A stretch of DNA of 64,000 bases from CAVOGJ01 sp963700865 (GCA_963700865.1 CAVOZC010000009.1:1-64000); one strand, 5' to 3'; positions 20,663 through 31,294 are shown, numbered from the stretch's first letter. Made by a program: numbers and translations. Notes: generated by a model from the sequence alone, not told the origin.

Positions 20663-21814
20663 CTATTGAGTCAGGGTCGCCGGCCGTGCTCCTAACTTGC
20701 GAAAAATTTCGTTCAAGGAATCCGCATCGGGGGCGTGGAAAAAAAGGCCGCTACCGATGTTGGCCACGTTCTGCATGACGGTCTGATTGGCGCCGTCGCT
20801 GAACGTGACCGAATGGATCGTAATCCCATGGCCGGCGGCAACCGTGGCGGCGCCTGTCGGGTCCGCGCCCGTGAAGTTTCCATCCGTCAAGACAATCATG
20901 ACTTTCCGGGCGTTGGGTCGGGCCGAGCCTCCCGTGAGGACCGAATCGCCAAGCTGGATGCCGGCCGCGATCTCGGTATTACCGTTCCACACGGAGCTGC
21001 TCAAGACGGTCATCGCTGAACGAGCGGCGGTGGTGTTGCCGGTGAGCGGCAGATCAATGGTGGCAGCAGCGGTTGTTACACCGCAAGCTGTATGATCACT
21101 GGCGTATGTCACGATCGCGAAGTGATCGTTCGGCGTATCCTGATCGACCGCATCGCAGAAAATATTTACCGCCGTATCCAGGGCCGCCCAACGACTATCG
21201 CCAGCAGGGACTTGGCATTCGCGGGTGTCACCACTTGCCATGAAACCAGACGTGTCGGTGACAGCAAGTTTCATCGAGCTGGATCGGTCGAGCACGAGGC
21301 AGACGTCAACGTTGGCGAACATGGCGGTGGCGGACTGGACCGGCTCGAAAATCTGCCGACCTAGAAAACCGGTCATCAGCAGATCGGCCGCTCCCTGGGA
21401 AGAGGCACTATCACGGGCGCCAACGATGCGGACCGAATTTGGAAAAGGGGTCCCGGGATTGAATGTGTAGGTGCCATCGGCTTGTTCAAAGGACGATCCA
21501 AACTCAATCTGCGAGGCGCTCAAAACCAGCCCCTCTCCCGCGACGCGATTGAGGGCCGCGATGTCAATGGCGGCCTGGCGAGCCGCGACCTCGGTTTCGC
21601 TTCTAGAAAGAGCCGCCGCCGCGGCCTTGGCGGAAGCGTCCGTCGCCGCGCGCAACTCGGTGCGAACCAGTTGCATATAGGCGACGTTGATCGAAAACGT
21701 GAGCACGACGAGAAATACGGCCAGCAAAAAGGCGGCAAGTACCACGAGGACGCCGCGACGGTTCCTGCTGGCGCGACGGTAATAGCGAGAGTCTGTTCCC
21801 ATCTTGGACCTCAT
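20663..21814 (-). CDS. TadG-like protein with von Willebrand factor A domain
   Basis: 383 aa. The N-terminus (RRGVLVVLAAFLLAVFLVVLTFSINVAYMQL) is a TadG/Flp-associated membrane segment, followed by an Ala-rich helix. From about residue 170 to 375 there is a VWA domain with a metal-ion site: DRSSSMK (DxSxS), and MIVLTDGNFTG for the later Asp. Such proteins sit on the outside of the cytoplasmic membrane near tight-adherence pili. Its ATG overlaps the stop of the upstream TadE gene (ATGA), suggesting translational coupling. No tad ATPase or secretin gene is in the window. Confidence 0.85.
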   Translation of the reverse strand: MRSKMGTDSRYYRRASRNRRGVLVVLAAFLLAVFLVVLTFSINVAYMQLVRTELRAATDASAKAAAAALSRSETEVAARQAAIDIAALNRVAGEGLVLSASQIEFGSSFEQADGTYTFNPGTPFPNSVRIVGARDSASSQGAADLLMTGFLGRQIFEPVQSATAMFANVDVCLVLDRSSSMKLAVTDTSGFMASGDTRECQVPAGDSRWAALDTAVNIFCDAVDQDTPNDHFAIVTYASDHTACGVTTAAATIDLPLTGNTTAARSAMTVLSSSVWNGNTEIAAGIQLGDSVLTGGSARPNARKVMIVLTDGNFTGADPTGAATVAAGHGITIHSVTFSDGANQTVMQNVANIGSGLFFHAPDADSLNEIFRKLGARPATLTQ

Positions 21815-22215
21815 TCCTTGATCATCGCCACTTCGGAAACGATATCGGTGGTACGGCGAAAGGCGACGGGTACGGGGCTATTGGTGGCCGCAGGTGCGGA
21901 AACCGTTACGCGAATCGTGGCACCAGGAGCGGCGTTTTCAACATTAAGGGGTGTGAACACCACGGAGTAGCCTTCAATATCCCGGGCGTCGAGGACATTT
22001 TCGGCCAGCAGTCGAGCCGCCGATGCGGTGCCTTTTCGTTGAACCGCCTCACGCGCGGCCTCGTAGGCCGAGGCGGTCATCGCCTGCTTCAGAAAGATCA
22101 TGTTGCAGGCATCAATGGAACACATGAGCAGCAACAGAAAAATCGGCAAACAGGCGACAAGTTCCACAACCGCCACGCCACGCCGCGACGAGACATTCGA
22201 TGAGGTGGGTCGCAT
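21811..22215 (-). CDS. TadE-like pseudopilin
   Basis: 134 aa. MRPTSSNVSSRRGVAVVEL introduces the hydrophobic pilin-like segment VACLPIFLLLLMCSIDACNMIF, then an Ala-rich helix and a small beta domain. The Glu in VVEL matches TadE proteins. First of the three pseudopilin genes on this strand, after the HAMP-like protein (gap 30 bases). Function in surface attachment or secretion is inferred from the family. Confidence 0.82.
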   Translation of the reverse strand: MRPTSSNVSSRRGVAVVELVACLPIFLLLLMCSIDACNMIFLKQAMTASAYEAAREAVQRKGTASAARLLAENVLDARDIEGYSVVFTPLNVENAAPGATIRVTVSAPAATNSPVPVAFRRTTDIVSEVAMIKE

Positions 22216-22245
22216 AACAGTGGTTCTCCTGGGACCGCGCTCGAC

Positions 22246-22734
22246 TCAAGCTGAAGCGACGGGGTGTGCGTCTCGTTCTTGTGTGGCAAACTCCGACTCG
22301 TCAGTTGACGAGTCGGCGACCGTCGCGCCCGACTGATAGCGCTCGATGACATCATTAAATTCAGCCGCCAAATCATGCCAAAAATCACGTGGGCGGAACT
22401 TAAGCGGTGCCACGGCCTCGCCGTTCGCCAGGCTGTGCAAGGCCGTGCGGACTCGTACCAACGGCCCCACGACGCGATGGCTAAGCTTGATGGAGTCGAG
22501 CACGAACCCTGGCAGCAATAGCAAGGCCACGATGATGAAAATCCGTTGCTGTTGCCAGAATTGGTACAGCACATCCCCCAGGGACTGGAACGGATCGAGC
22601 AGGTATTGAAACACAGCCGTGACGCAACATCCCACGCAGAAGAAGATCAACCAATGTCTGACCATCTGCAGGGCAAGCGCCCCCTGCACCTTCTTATTCA
22701 CATACTGATGTTGTCGTGGTTCGTGCGTTTGCAT
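22246..22734 (-). CDS. Membrane protein with two helices and a HAMP-like segment
   Basis: 162 aa. Two hydrophobic helices (about residues 23-45 and 61-80, the second IFIIVALLLLPGFVLDS) are followed by a HAMP-like stretch (SHRVVGPLVRVRTALHSLANGEAV) and an acidic C-terminus. No kinase or methyl-accepting domain follows, so it is not a complete sensor. It probably belongs with the pseudopilin genes that follow on the same strand. The start ATG at 22734 is chosen because the sequence upstream looks non-coding. Confidence 0.68.
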   Translation of the reverse strand: MQTHEPRQHQYVNKKVQGALALQMVRHWLIFFCVGCCVTAVFQYLLDPFQSLGDVLYQFWQQQRIFIIVALLLLPGFVLDSIKLSHRVVGPLVRVRTALHSLANGEAVAPLKFRPRDFWHDLAAEFNDVIERYQSGATVADSSTDESEFATQERDAHPVASA

Positions 22735-22920
22735 GCGGACTACCTCTGCGAATGTACGACGCGGCGAGGTCGTCCCCGACGCGAAAAAAACAGCTGCCTT
22801 ACAACGGTAGGTCCAACCCTTCCAAGCCACGACTCATTCGGCCGATAATCGGATGATCGGTGCGAAGCAAAATTGACAAAATCGGTACGATCCGACCCGG
22901 AGAGGTCGTGGGGGCTTTGG

Positions 22921-22961
22921 ATTGCGAGTTCGGCTACCCGATGCGTCGCCGAAGTCGCCAG
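22921..22961. repeat. Palindromic dispersed repeat, copy 1
   Basis: GCGAGTTCGGC (22924-22934) and GCCGAAGTCGC (22948-22958) are inverted copies with one mismatched pair, 13 bases apart. The same arms recur near 42.5, 42.7 and 43.7-43.9 kb. It lies in the divergent gap between the HAMP-like and HugZ-like genes. Confidence 0.65.
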
Positions 22962-22999
22962 ACTGTGGCGGACCGCGCGTCAATGGTACAATTCAACGC

Positions 23000-23572
23000 A
23001 TGAATAACAGCAAGCGAGAAAACTTTCATGCGCACTCGGGACCGCCGCCGGTCACGGACGCTCGCCCGAGTCTGGCCGAGCGGGCTCGGACCTTGATGCA
23101 AATCGGGGGTCATAGCAGCCTCGCCACGATGTCAAAGAAACATCCAGGCTATCCATTCTCTTCCCTGATGCCCTACGCGCTCGACGACGAGGGGCGTCCA
23201 CTGTTTCTCATCAGCCAGATGGCGATGCATACGAAGAACGTCCGTGACGAGCCGCGGACGACCCTGCTCGTGACCGAGGACTCGGCTGCCGGGACGCCCC
23301 TGGGTGCCGCGCGGATCTCGCTGATGGGGCTCACCCGTCAGGTGCCCGCGGACGAGCAGGCGGCGGTCGCCGAGCGGTACTTGACGTGGCACCCGGAAGC
23401 CCGGCAGTGGGCCGGCTACGGCGACTTTGCCTACTATCGATTGGAACCAATCGACATCTATTTCGTCGGTGGGTTTGGCGTCATGGGATGGATGACGGCG
23501 GACGAGTACCGGGCGGCGACACCTGATCCGGTTGAGCTTGCCAGGGCGGCTCGCGGCGATACAAGCCGCTAG
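23000..23572 (+). CDS. HugZ-like / pyridoxamine 5'-phosphate oxidase-fold protein
   Basis: 190 aa. The split-barrel flavin-binding fold is indicated by SSLATMSKKHPGYPFSSLMPYALDDEGRP, FLISQMAMHTKNV and ARISLMGLTRQV, typical of the HugZ/CREG-like group of the PNPOx family; FGVMGWM comes near the end. Members bind FMN or heme; some degrade heme. The true substrate is unknown. The chosen ATG (23000) follows non-coding sequence with the palindromic repeat. It converges on pyc. Confidence 0.78.
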   Translation: MNNSKRENFHAHSGPPPVTDARPSLAERARTLMQIGGHSSLATMSKKHPGYPFSSLMPYALDDEGRPLFLISQMAMHTKNVRDEPRTTLLVTEDSAAGTPLGAARISLMGLTRQVPADEQAAVAERYLTWHPEARQWAGYGDFAYYRLEPIDIYFVGGFGVMGWMTADEYRAATPDPVELARAARGDTSR

Positions 23573-23626
23573 TCGTCGCTTATCGTGGACGATGCCAGGT
23601 GGGCGGCCGCCGACGCGCCGCCGGTG

Positions 23627-26600
23627 CTATTCAAAGGACAGCAATAGATCGCCCGTATCGATCTGGCTGCCCGGTTTGATAAGCACGACGGCAACTTTGC
23701 CGGAGTTTTCGGCGGTGATGGTCGTCTCCATCTTCATGGCCTCCAGGGACAACAGCGGTTGGCCTGGGGTGACCACATCGCCCACTTGCACGCTCACGGT
23801 GACGACCATGCCCGGCATTGCGGCGCCGATCTGTTTCGGGTCCGTCGGATCGGCTTTGACGGCGGCCGCGGCGTCTGGGGCCAGCGAGCGATCGGTGACG
23901 GACACCTCGCGGGGTTGTCCATTGAGTTCAAAAAATACGACCCGCGTTCCGTCAGGGTGCCCTTCTCCCATCGTCAAGAACTTGAAAATCAGTGTCTTGC
24001 CAGGTTCGATCTCGACGGCAACTTCCTCGCCGGCGTCAAGTCCATAAAAGAAGGCTGGTGTTGGCAAGCCACTGACGTCGGAATACTTCAGATCATGTGC
24101 CGCGTAATCCGCGAACACTTTGGGATAGAGAAGATACGATACGACTTCTTTGCGGTTGGGCGGCCGTTTCAATTTGGATGTCAATTCACGGGCTGCCTGA
24201 TCAAAGTCGGCCGGCTCGAGAGTCTCTCCTGGTCGGTCAGTCAACGCGGGCTCGCCTCTGAGAATGCGTTCCATGACGATGGGGGGAAAGCCGCCAGGTG
24301 GTTGTCCCATGCGACCTCCGATCAAGTCCCGCACCGAGGCGGGATAAGCCAACTCCCGCTCTCCGCTGAGCACGTCGGCGGCAGTAAGATCATTGGCGAC
24401 CATAAACAGTGCCATATCTCCCACTGCTTTTGAGGTGGGCGTAACCTTGACGATGTCGCCAAACAACTCGTTCACCGCGGCATAGACACGACAGACGTGA
24501 TTCCAGCGATCGGCGAGTCCCAGGGCGCGGGCTTGCTGGAAGAGATTCGTATACTGTCCACCCGGCATTTCGTGCTGATACAGGTCGGCCGTGGCGGGGA
24601 GGACGTAGCTTTCAAAAGGTGTGTAGAATTCTCGCGCCGAGCGCCAGTAGGCGGCGATTTCATCCAGAGCGGCGGTCGGCAGTTCAGCGTCGCGGTCGCT
24701 AAAGCGTAACGCCTCGACCAACGTATTGAGATTTGGTTGGGAGGTACCTCCAGACAGGGGCGCCATGGCCAAATCGACAATATCAACACCTGCCTCGCTG
24801 GCCGCCAGTATCGCGGCAGCCTGTATCCCCGAGGTGTCGTGAGTGTGAAAGTGAACGGGGATACCGATCTCGTCCTTGAGGGCGCGAATCAGAGTCGCCG
24901 CCGCTGACGGTTTGCACAGCCCGGCCATGTCCTTAATAGCCAGAATGTGGGCGCCCATCTGTTCCAGCTGCTTGGCAAGTTCCACGTAGTACCGCAGGTC
25001 GTATTTGGTGCGGGAGGGATCGGAAATATCGCCCGTGTAGCAGATCGAGGCCTCGCAAATGGCGCCCGTCTTCAGGACGGCGTCCATGGCAACCGTCATG
25101 TTGGGGAGCCAGTTGAGCGCGTCAAACACGCGGAACAGGTCAACGCCGGCGTTGGCGGCTTCTTCCACAAACGCCTGTACGACGTTGTCCGGGTAGTTTG
25201 TGTAGCCGACCGCATTGGAAGCGCGGAGCAGCATTTGCAAAAGAATGTTGGGGATTTTTTCCCGCAGTTCCGCCAATCGCTGCCAGGGCGATTCGGCCAG
25301 AAAACGCATGGCCGTATCAAAGGTGGCTCCTCCCCAAACCTCGAGCGAGAACAGATCCGGAGTCAGGTGCGCGTAGGCATCGGCGATGGCCACCATATCA
25401 AAGGTGCGCATGCGCGTGGCAAGCAACGATTGATGGGCGTCGCGAAATGTCGTGTCCGTGACCAACAACCGTTTCTGTTCAAGGATCCACTGGGACAAAC
25501 CCTGGGGTCCGAGTCGCTGCAAGAGCTGGCGCGAGCCTTCCGGAGCTTGCACCGCGTGAGGGGGCAGATCAGGTCGGCGGGCGGGAAGGCGACGCGTGGC
25601 GATCGGTCGTCCGCGCACCAGGTCGTTGCCATTGACGATGACTTCGGCCAGGTAGGTCAGCAGCCGCGTGGCTCGGTTTTTTCGTCGCGGCAAGTCGAAC
25701 AGTGCCGGCGTATCATCGATAAACCGTGTCGTACACTGTCCATTGAGAAACGTGGGATGGTCCATCAATTGGATGAGAAACGGAATATTGGTCTTTACGC
25801 CCCGCACTCGGAACTCGTGTAACGACCGTTCCATCCGCCGTACGGCTTCCCGGAAGGTGCGGCCGCGTGCCGTGACCTTGACCAGCAGCGAATCGTAGAA
25901 CGGATGCACGACCGCGCCTGAGAAGGCGCTGCCGGCATCGAGTCGGATCCCCATGCCGCTGGCCGATCGATAGTGGGAGAGCCGTCCATAATCCGGCATG
26001 AAGCCGTTTTCCGGATCTTCGGTCGTGATCCGACATTGCACGGCGAATCCATTGACCTTCACGGCTGCCTGGTTGGGGAGGTCGATTTGTTCGTCGTGCA
26101 GCGCGATACCCGCCGCAACGAGGATTTGAGTGCGGACGATGTCGATGCCGGTGACTTCCTCCGTAACGGTGTGTTCTACCTGGATTCGCGGATTGACCTC
26201 GATGAAATAGAACTTGTTGGCTTCACGATCGACCAGGAATTCCACGGTGCCGGCGTTGTAGTATTTGACGGCTCGGCCGATCGCCAGGGCGGCTTCGCAC
26301 AATTCGTCTCGCAGCTGTTGCGAGAGGTTCGGAGCGGGGGCGCATTCGACGACTTTCTGGTGGCGACGTTGCACGGAGCAATCGCGATCGAACAGATGCA
26401 ACAGCGTGCCAAACTGGTCCCCCATCAACTGAACTTCGATGTGGCTGGCTTTTTGGATGTAATTCTCGACAAAGATTTCATCGCTACCGAACGCCGTCAA
26501 CGATTCGCGCTGGGCCTGTTCAAAGGCCGAGGTCAGTTCATCGGCGGAGCGGACGACGCGCATGCCTCGGCCGCCGCCTCCATGGGCCGCCTTGAGAATG

Positions 26601-27082
26601 ATCGGATAGCCAAGCTCGACTGCCTTGGCCCGTAATTCCGCGAGGCTCTTGATGGCCTGGCTGCTACCGCCCAGGATGGGAACCTGGGCCAGCCTCGCGA
26701 TCTCACGCGCGCTGGTTTTATTGCCGAGCGCTTCCAGTGATTCGACCGAGGGGCCAATAAACGTGATGCCTGCCGCCGCGCAGGCACGAGCAAACTCGGG
26801 CTTCTCGGAGAGAAAGCCATAGCCCGGATGAATCGCGTCCACGCCGTGCTGTTCGGCCAGTCGAATGACTTCTTCGATATTCGAATAGGCGCGGATGGGC
26901 GAACCATGCTCGCCAATCTGGTACGCCTCGTCGGCCTTAAACCGGTGCAGCGCGTACCGATCCTCGAAGGAGTAAATGGCAACGGTGCGGATTCCTAATT
27001 CGTGGGCACTGCGAAAGACGCGGATCGCAATCTCGCTGCGGTTGGCTACAAGCAGTTTTTTAATAGGGCGGGGTATCGTCAT
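23627..27082 (-). CDS. pyc: Pyruvate carboxylase
   Basis: 1151 aa, intact, the normal single-chain length. It carboxylates pyruvate to oxaloacetate using biotin and ATP. The biotin carboxylase domain comes first (KKLLVANRSEIAIRVFRSAHELG; HGGGGRGMRVV ATP loop; FIEVNPRIQVEHTVTEEVTG). The carboxyltransferase domain begins near DTTFRDAHQSLLATRMRT and includes HFHTHDTSG and the metal-site region. The biotinyl domain ends the protein, with the biotinylated lysine K1117 in EAMKME. It is the longest gene here without a frame break. The ATG at 27082 is the family start. Divergent from the kinase gene across 421 bases. Confidence 0.97.
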   Translation of the reverse strand: MTIPRPIKKLLVANRSEIAIRVFRSAHELGIRTVAIYSFEDRYALHRFKADEAYQIGEHGSPIRAYSNIEEVIRLAEQHGVDAIHPGYGFLSEKPEFARACAAAGITFIGPSVESLEALGNKTSAREIARLAQVPILGGSSQAIKSLAELRAKAVELGYPIILKAAHGGGGRGMRVVRSADELTSAFEQAQRESLTAFGSDEIFVENYIQKASHIEVQLMGDQFGTLLHLFDRDCSVQRRHQKVVECAPAPNLSQQLRDELCEAALAIGRAVKYYNAGTVEFLVDREANKFYFIEVNPRIQVEHTVTEEVTGIDIVRTQILVAAGIALHDEQIDLPNQAAVKVNGFAVQCRITTEDPENGFMPDYGRLSHYRSASGMGIRLDAGSAFSGAVVHPFYDSLLVKVTARGRTFREAVRRMERSLHEFRVRGVKTNIPFLIQLMDHPTFLNGQCTTRFIDDTPALFDLPRRKNRATRLLTYLAEVIVNGNDLVRGRPIATRRLPARRPDLPPHAVQAPEGSRQLLQRLGPQGLSQWILEQKRLLVTDTTFRDAHQSLLATRMRTFDMVAIADAYAHLTPDLFSLEVWGGATFDTAMRFLAESPWQRLAELREKIPNILLQMLLRASNAVGYTNYPDNVVQAFVEEAANAGVDLFRVFDALNWLPNMTVAMDAVLKTGAICEASICYTGDISDPSRTKYDLRYYVELAKQLEQMGAHILAIKDMAGLCKPSAAATLIRALKDEIGIPVHFHTHDTSGIQAAAILAASEAGVDIVDLAMAPLSGGTSQPNLNTLVEALRFSDRDAELPTAALDEIAAYWRSAREFYTPFESYVLPATADLYQHEMPGGQYTNLFQQARALGLADRWNHVCRVYAAVNELFGDIVKVTPTSKAVGDMALFMVANDLTAADVLSGERELAYPASVRDLIGGRMGQPPGGFPPIVMERILRGEPALTDRPGETLEPADFDQAARELTSKLKRPPNRKEVVSYLLYPKVFADYAAHDLKYSDVSGLPTPAFFYGLDAGEEVAVEIEPGKTLIFKFLTMGEGHPDGTRVVFFELNGQPREVSVTDRSLAPDAAAAVKADPTDPKQIGAAMPGMVVTVSVQVGDVVTPGQPLLSLEAMKMETTITAENSGKVAVVLIKPGSQIDTGDLLLSFE

Positions 27083-27503
27083 CAGGGGATAGCGGTGGCC
27101 TCTCCGTCCTGGAGGTCCTCACTCGGCGTCAGGTCAGCCTGTCGTCGGCGCTGCCGACGAGAAAGCAAGCGGTTGAGTCAGATTGATTCGATCCAGCGGT
27201 TTTCACGGCCGATTCTATCGCAACTTCGGCGGAGATTGAACGGGAGACGCCACGCCGAGATGCCCGTGACCAGCGAGTTTCGAGGGGTTGGGGGGCCACT
27301 TCCTGCGGCTTGGTCTTCGAATTCTCGAGAAAACCGCCGCACGGCGAGCTGCCCGCTTGGCGATGCGGTTAACGCAGGCATCGATTGAGCGGGTTTTCGC
27401 CACGACGTAGGCAACGTCGCGCGGCGCTCGACGCGCCCCATTGTCGCTGTCTTCATGGAAGCCCCGTGTTTAGAATGGGGGGTGTCATGCCAGGAATCGA
27501 CCC
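27083..27503. other. Divergent intergenic region between pyc and the kinase gene
   Basis: About 420 bases. Open frames on the minus strand here (for example 27178-27456) have no ribosome site or recognisable product. It should hold promoters for both genes, but I see no boxes clear enough to mark. Confidence 0.6.
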
Positions 27504-30501
27504 TTGAACGAATCTCTCCACCAACCGTCGCGCGACGACCGCATCCGCGAGGTCGTTATGGAGTTTCGGCAGCGACTTGCCTCCGGCCAACCGTGTGATC
27601 GCGAGTCCTACGCAACTCGCTTCGAGGATTTGGCTGACGAACTACGCCCCATTCTGAAAGCCATTGAGGCGACCGAACCCTTCATCATGCCCACCGCGGC
27701 GAACCAGCTCGTGATGGGCGAAAATGAGTCGAGTCACCCGGCAAACCAGACCGTCCACTGGCGGCAGGAAAGCGACGACGAACCCTCCTGGTCGGATATC
27801 ACTCGGACGCATGCGCCCGGTTCCGGTTCGTCCTCGACTGGCAGTCGCTCGGTCGATCGTAACGCGCTTCCCGAAGGAACGAAGATCGGCAATTATCGCT
27901 TGCTGGAACCGTTGGGGAAGGGCGGCATGGGCGAGGTCTACGCCGCCGAGGAAACGGAAACCGGCCGTCGTTTCGCGGTTAAACTGCTCTCCTCGGTCAT
28001 GCCTCGCAATCGCGACACGATCGAGCGGTTCCTCAACGAAGCCAGTCTGGCGGCCAAACTATCCCACCCCCGGACCACCTTTGTTTATGGCGCCGGCGAA
28101 GAAAATGGCCAATTCTACATCGCGATGGAGTTGATGCCGGGGCACACGTTGCGAGACCTCGTCGAGTCGCAAGGGCCGCTGCCCGTGAATGAGGCGATCG
28201 ATCACCTGTTGGACGTGCTGGACGGACTCGAGGCTGCCCACTCGATTGGTGTCATCCATCGAGACCTGAAGCCGTCGAACTGCTTCCTGGACCAGGACGG
28301 TCGGATCAAGGTAGGCGATTTCGGACTTGCCAAGTCATTGGTGACGAATGCTGACATCACGCAAACCGGCACCTTCCTCGGCACGCCCCAATTTGCCGCG
28401 CCGGAACAGATTCGACGCGAGAAGATCGATCAGCGGACCGATATTTTTGCCGTGGGGGCCACCCTCTTTTATCTGCTGACAGGAAAACCGCCTTTTTCCG
28501 GTGACCCGGCGGCGGTCATCGCCAAAATTGTCGCCGACGAGCCTCCCGATATTCGCAAGCTGCAACCAGGCGTCCCCAAGTCTCTCGCCCGCGTCATCCG
28601 CCGTTGCCTGAGCAAATCGCCACAGCAGCGTTTTTATTCCGCCGCCGAGTTGCGGCGAGCCTTCTTGCCCTTTTCGTCGGACGGCGTCTCGATGTCCGAC
28701 GTGGGGCGGCGGATCGCGGCCTTTGCCCTGGACCTCGTCGTGCTCAGCGGGGTCATGGCCGTGCTGGGAATGATGTTTCTGGTGACCTACCTCGTTTTGC
28801 GGGCGTCGAAAAGCCCCTGGTTGCCAGAACCGATCTTCGGATTCTTTGCTAATGTCAGCCTTGCCAGTATTCCCTACTTTGCGTTTTGCGAGTCCATCTG
28901 GGGGAATACGCCGGGCAAGAAATGGTTGGGAATTCGCGTCGTGGATACTTTCGGCGAATCTCCTTCGTTTTGGCGATCGCTGCTGCGGGCCTGCATCTTC
29001 CCCGGACTGTTTTTTACCACCATGGATGTGACGCAGTCGCTGATCGTCAATTGGCAGCTTTTTAATGACTTCCTTGAGGCGGCCGTGCCTTTGAAGGTCA
29101 TGAGAAATTTCCTTGTATCGGAAGGATTTCTGTTCTTCAAAGTCGTCTTGGCGATGGTCTGCTTTTCAACGATCCGCCGCAGCACCGGCTACCGCGGCTT
29201 GCACGAGATCCTGAGCGGGACGCGAGTCGTCGGCGTGCACGCGATCGGTCGTCGAAGCCTCTTTCGCCGCTTGGCAAGTCGTTGGGGTGGTTCGCAGCCG
29301 ATCGCGGGTCTGCCCAAAGCGCCTGGCGCACTACGACGTCATGGGGGCCTATGGTGGTTCGTCGGACGTTTATGTCCTGGAAGGTAAAGATCGCAACCTG
29401 GCCCGACCCGTATGGCTCTATTCCTCTCAGGCGTCGCTGCAACGTGGCAACCAGCAACGAGCCAATGTGAATCGGCCCACCCGCCAGCGGTGGCTGGAAC
29501 ACGGCGAACAAGAGGGGTTGCATTGGCAAGCGGTAGAGGCGATTGACGGCGGCCCCGTGATGGGCCTGATTGATGCCCAGGGAGTCATTCCCTGGGAAGC
29601 GGGAAGTGAGTTACTGCCTGATCTGGCCGACGAACTGCTCGCGGCACTCGCCGACGGGACGCTACCGGAACACATGTCGCTCGACCAATTGTGGCTCGAC
29701 CGGAGCGGCGGATTGCGGCTGGTCGATTTTCCACTGTGGCGACAACATCCGTTTGCCGAGTCCGCTGAATTGTCGTTGACTCCCGCGTCGAGTGACACGT
29801 CCGATATTGAGCGCGCGTGGCGTTTGTTGAAAGAAGTGGCCGCTCGGTGCCGCCTGGATTTGGAAACGCCCGGTTCTGCCGTCGATTACCTGACCGTGTT
29901 GCCGACGAAGTCAGAAACGGTGGAAGAACTTCAAGTGGCCGCCAAGCAGCTGAGGGAATTCTCAAAAATTCCTTACCGTTTGAATTGGGATAACCGCCTG
30001 GGAATGATCGCCGTGTCCGCCCTGGTCGAGATGTCCTTACTCATGGCTTGGACATTCGTCGCCAGCTGGTATGCGGCCAGCTTGATGGGATATAACTTTG
30101 CCCCGACACTGGCCCTCTCGTTCGTGGTCGCCGCCATCCTGCCCGCCATCCTCGGTTATGTCTGCCAGGGAGGCATCGCCTTTTCACTTTCCGAGTTCGA
30201 GGCGCGTTCGTTGCGAACTCGCAAGGCCAGTCGAATTCGCTCCGCCGTGCGCTGCGTGGTCGCCTGGCTCCCATTCATCTTGCCGATTGTTATCGTTCGA
30301 GTCCTCGGTTTTGTCTTGTCGCCACATGGCCAGGCGATTGTGAGTCGGTCGCGGAATGATTCGTTCGCCCTCGGTCTCATGTCAGGACTGACGGCCATGT
30401 TCCTCGTGGGGCTGGCTTTTCTGGGAACCGTGTTCGCGATCGTCTCGCCGCGGCGCGGTATTCAGGATTGGATCACCCGGACCTACATCGTTCGGCGGTA
30501 A
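27504..30501 (+). CDS. Ser/Thr kinase-RDD-pseudokinase-RDD membrane protein, frame break
   Basis: About 998 aa when repaired. Residues 1-60 are the helical leader common in planctomycete kinases. A full Hanks-type kinase domain spans about 130-390: GKGGMGEVY, FAVKLL with the ATP lysine, GVIHRDLKPSN, GDFGLAKS, AAPEQI. A first RDD membrane domain follows (about 395-570, with GNTPGKKWLGIRVVD). After a break in CCCAAA at 29313-29318, where one base is extra (LPKRLAHYDVMG continues), there is a second kinase-like region from about 600 without HRD or DFG (LWLDRSGGLRLVDFPLW in their place), then a second RDD-like region ending RRGIQDWITRTYIVRR. The active kinase should face the cytoplasm. Without repair, the second half would be a separate gene with no good start. 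Confidence 0.82.
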
Positions 30502-31294
30502 GTTGCGCAGTTCTGACCCTAAGTTCTTGACTGGCGAATTTCAATCGTGCTCGTGCTCGTGCTCGCGCAGCGGTGATCGCAATCGAAAGGGGTACGGATG
30601 TCGGACACGAGCTTCGACATTGCTCGAGGGTCGGCGCTCGAGTGTTCGGCGATCCAAGACGTGCTCGTCGTGTCCGGCGGCATGGAAGACTTGAACAGCG
30701 GCGAGCTTAAAACCAAATTGAAACGGATCGTGGCGATGCTGACCCGATTGGCATTCCGTGCGGACGGCGTTTCCGAATTGCCAACGTCGTAGGGTATCGA
30801 TTACGAGCACCGCTTCGCTGAGCACGAGAAGTGGTGACATTTTGCAGCGTTGTTGCCCGTCAACAGCAAACAACGCTTATCCCGAGATCGAGACCGATGG
30901 ACAATCAACTCGCGGGACTGGCCAGAACAAAACGTGGCACTTGAGTCGCGGATAGAGTGCGACATGACATCAAGGTTCCTTGCCCGCGACCAAGTGAACC
31001 TGCTCGCTCAGAAACACGGTAAGTGTGCGGTTACGGCACACCTTTCGCTGGGGCGCTGGTGGAAACTCTGGATTTTAAAGATTTATCATTGACTTCATGC
31101 CTGGGCCTGATAGGTTGAGCCGACAGGGTGCATCTTAATCGGCGGCTCTGCGTACGATCGCCCAGTGTCTAACAGTGCGTTTCGCCGTCAATCGATCAAG
31201 AATTTTTGCGGGTGACTTGCCGGGCTGGCTATTTCCGAGTGGTCGGTACACTCGGCCAACCGCGAGTCCAAGCAATGGATGATGGAGACAGACA
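30502..31294. other. Long intergenic region after the kinase gene
   Basis: About 790 bases before the PEP-CTERM gene. Only one small frame (30598-30792) has a credible ribosome site. Otherwise I see no conserved coding pattern, repeat or strong terminator. The leader of the PEP-CTERM gene must lie at its right end (GGAGA at about 31284). Confidence 0.5.
30598..30792 (+). CDS. Possible small hypothetical protein
   Basis: 64 aa, MSDTSFDIARG to VSELPTS. The start is preceded by AAAGGGG five to six bases upstream, a good ribosome site, and the C-terminal half reads like an amphipathic helix (ELKTKLKRIVAMLTRLA). No signal peptide or cysteine motif. I do not recognise it; it could be a chance frame. 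Confidence 0.3.
   Translation: MSDTSFDIARGSALECSAIQDVLVVSGGMEDLNSGELKTKLKRIVAMLTRLAFRADGVSELPTS

Noticed and set aside
27178..27456. Minus-strand frames in the pyc/kinase divergent gap
   Set aside because: No ribosome site, odd composition, and the region should hold two promoters.
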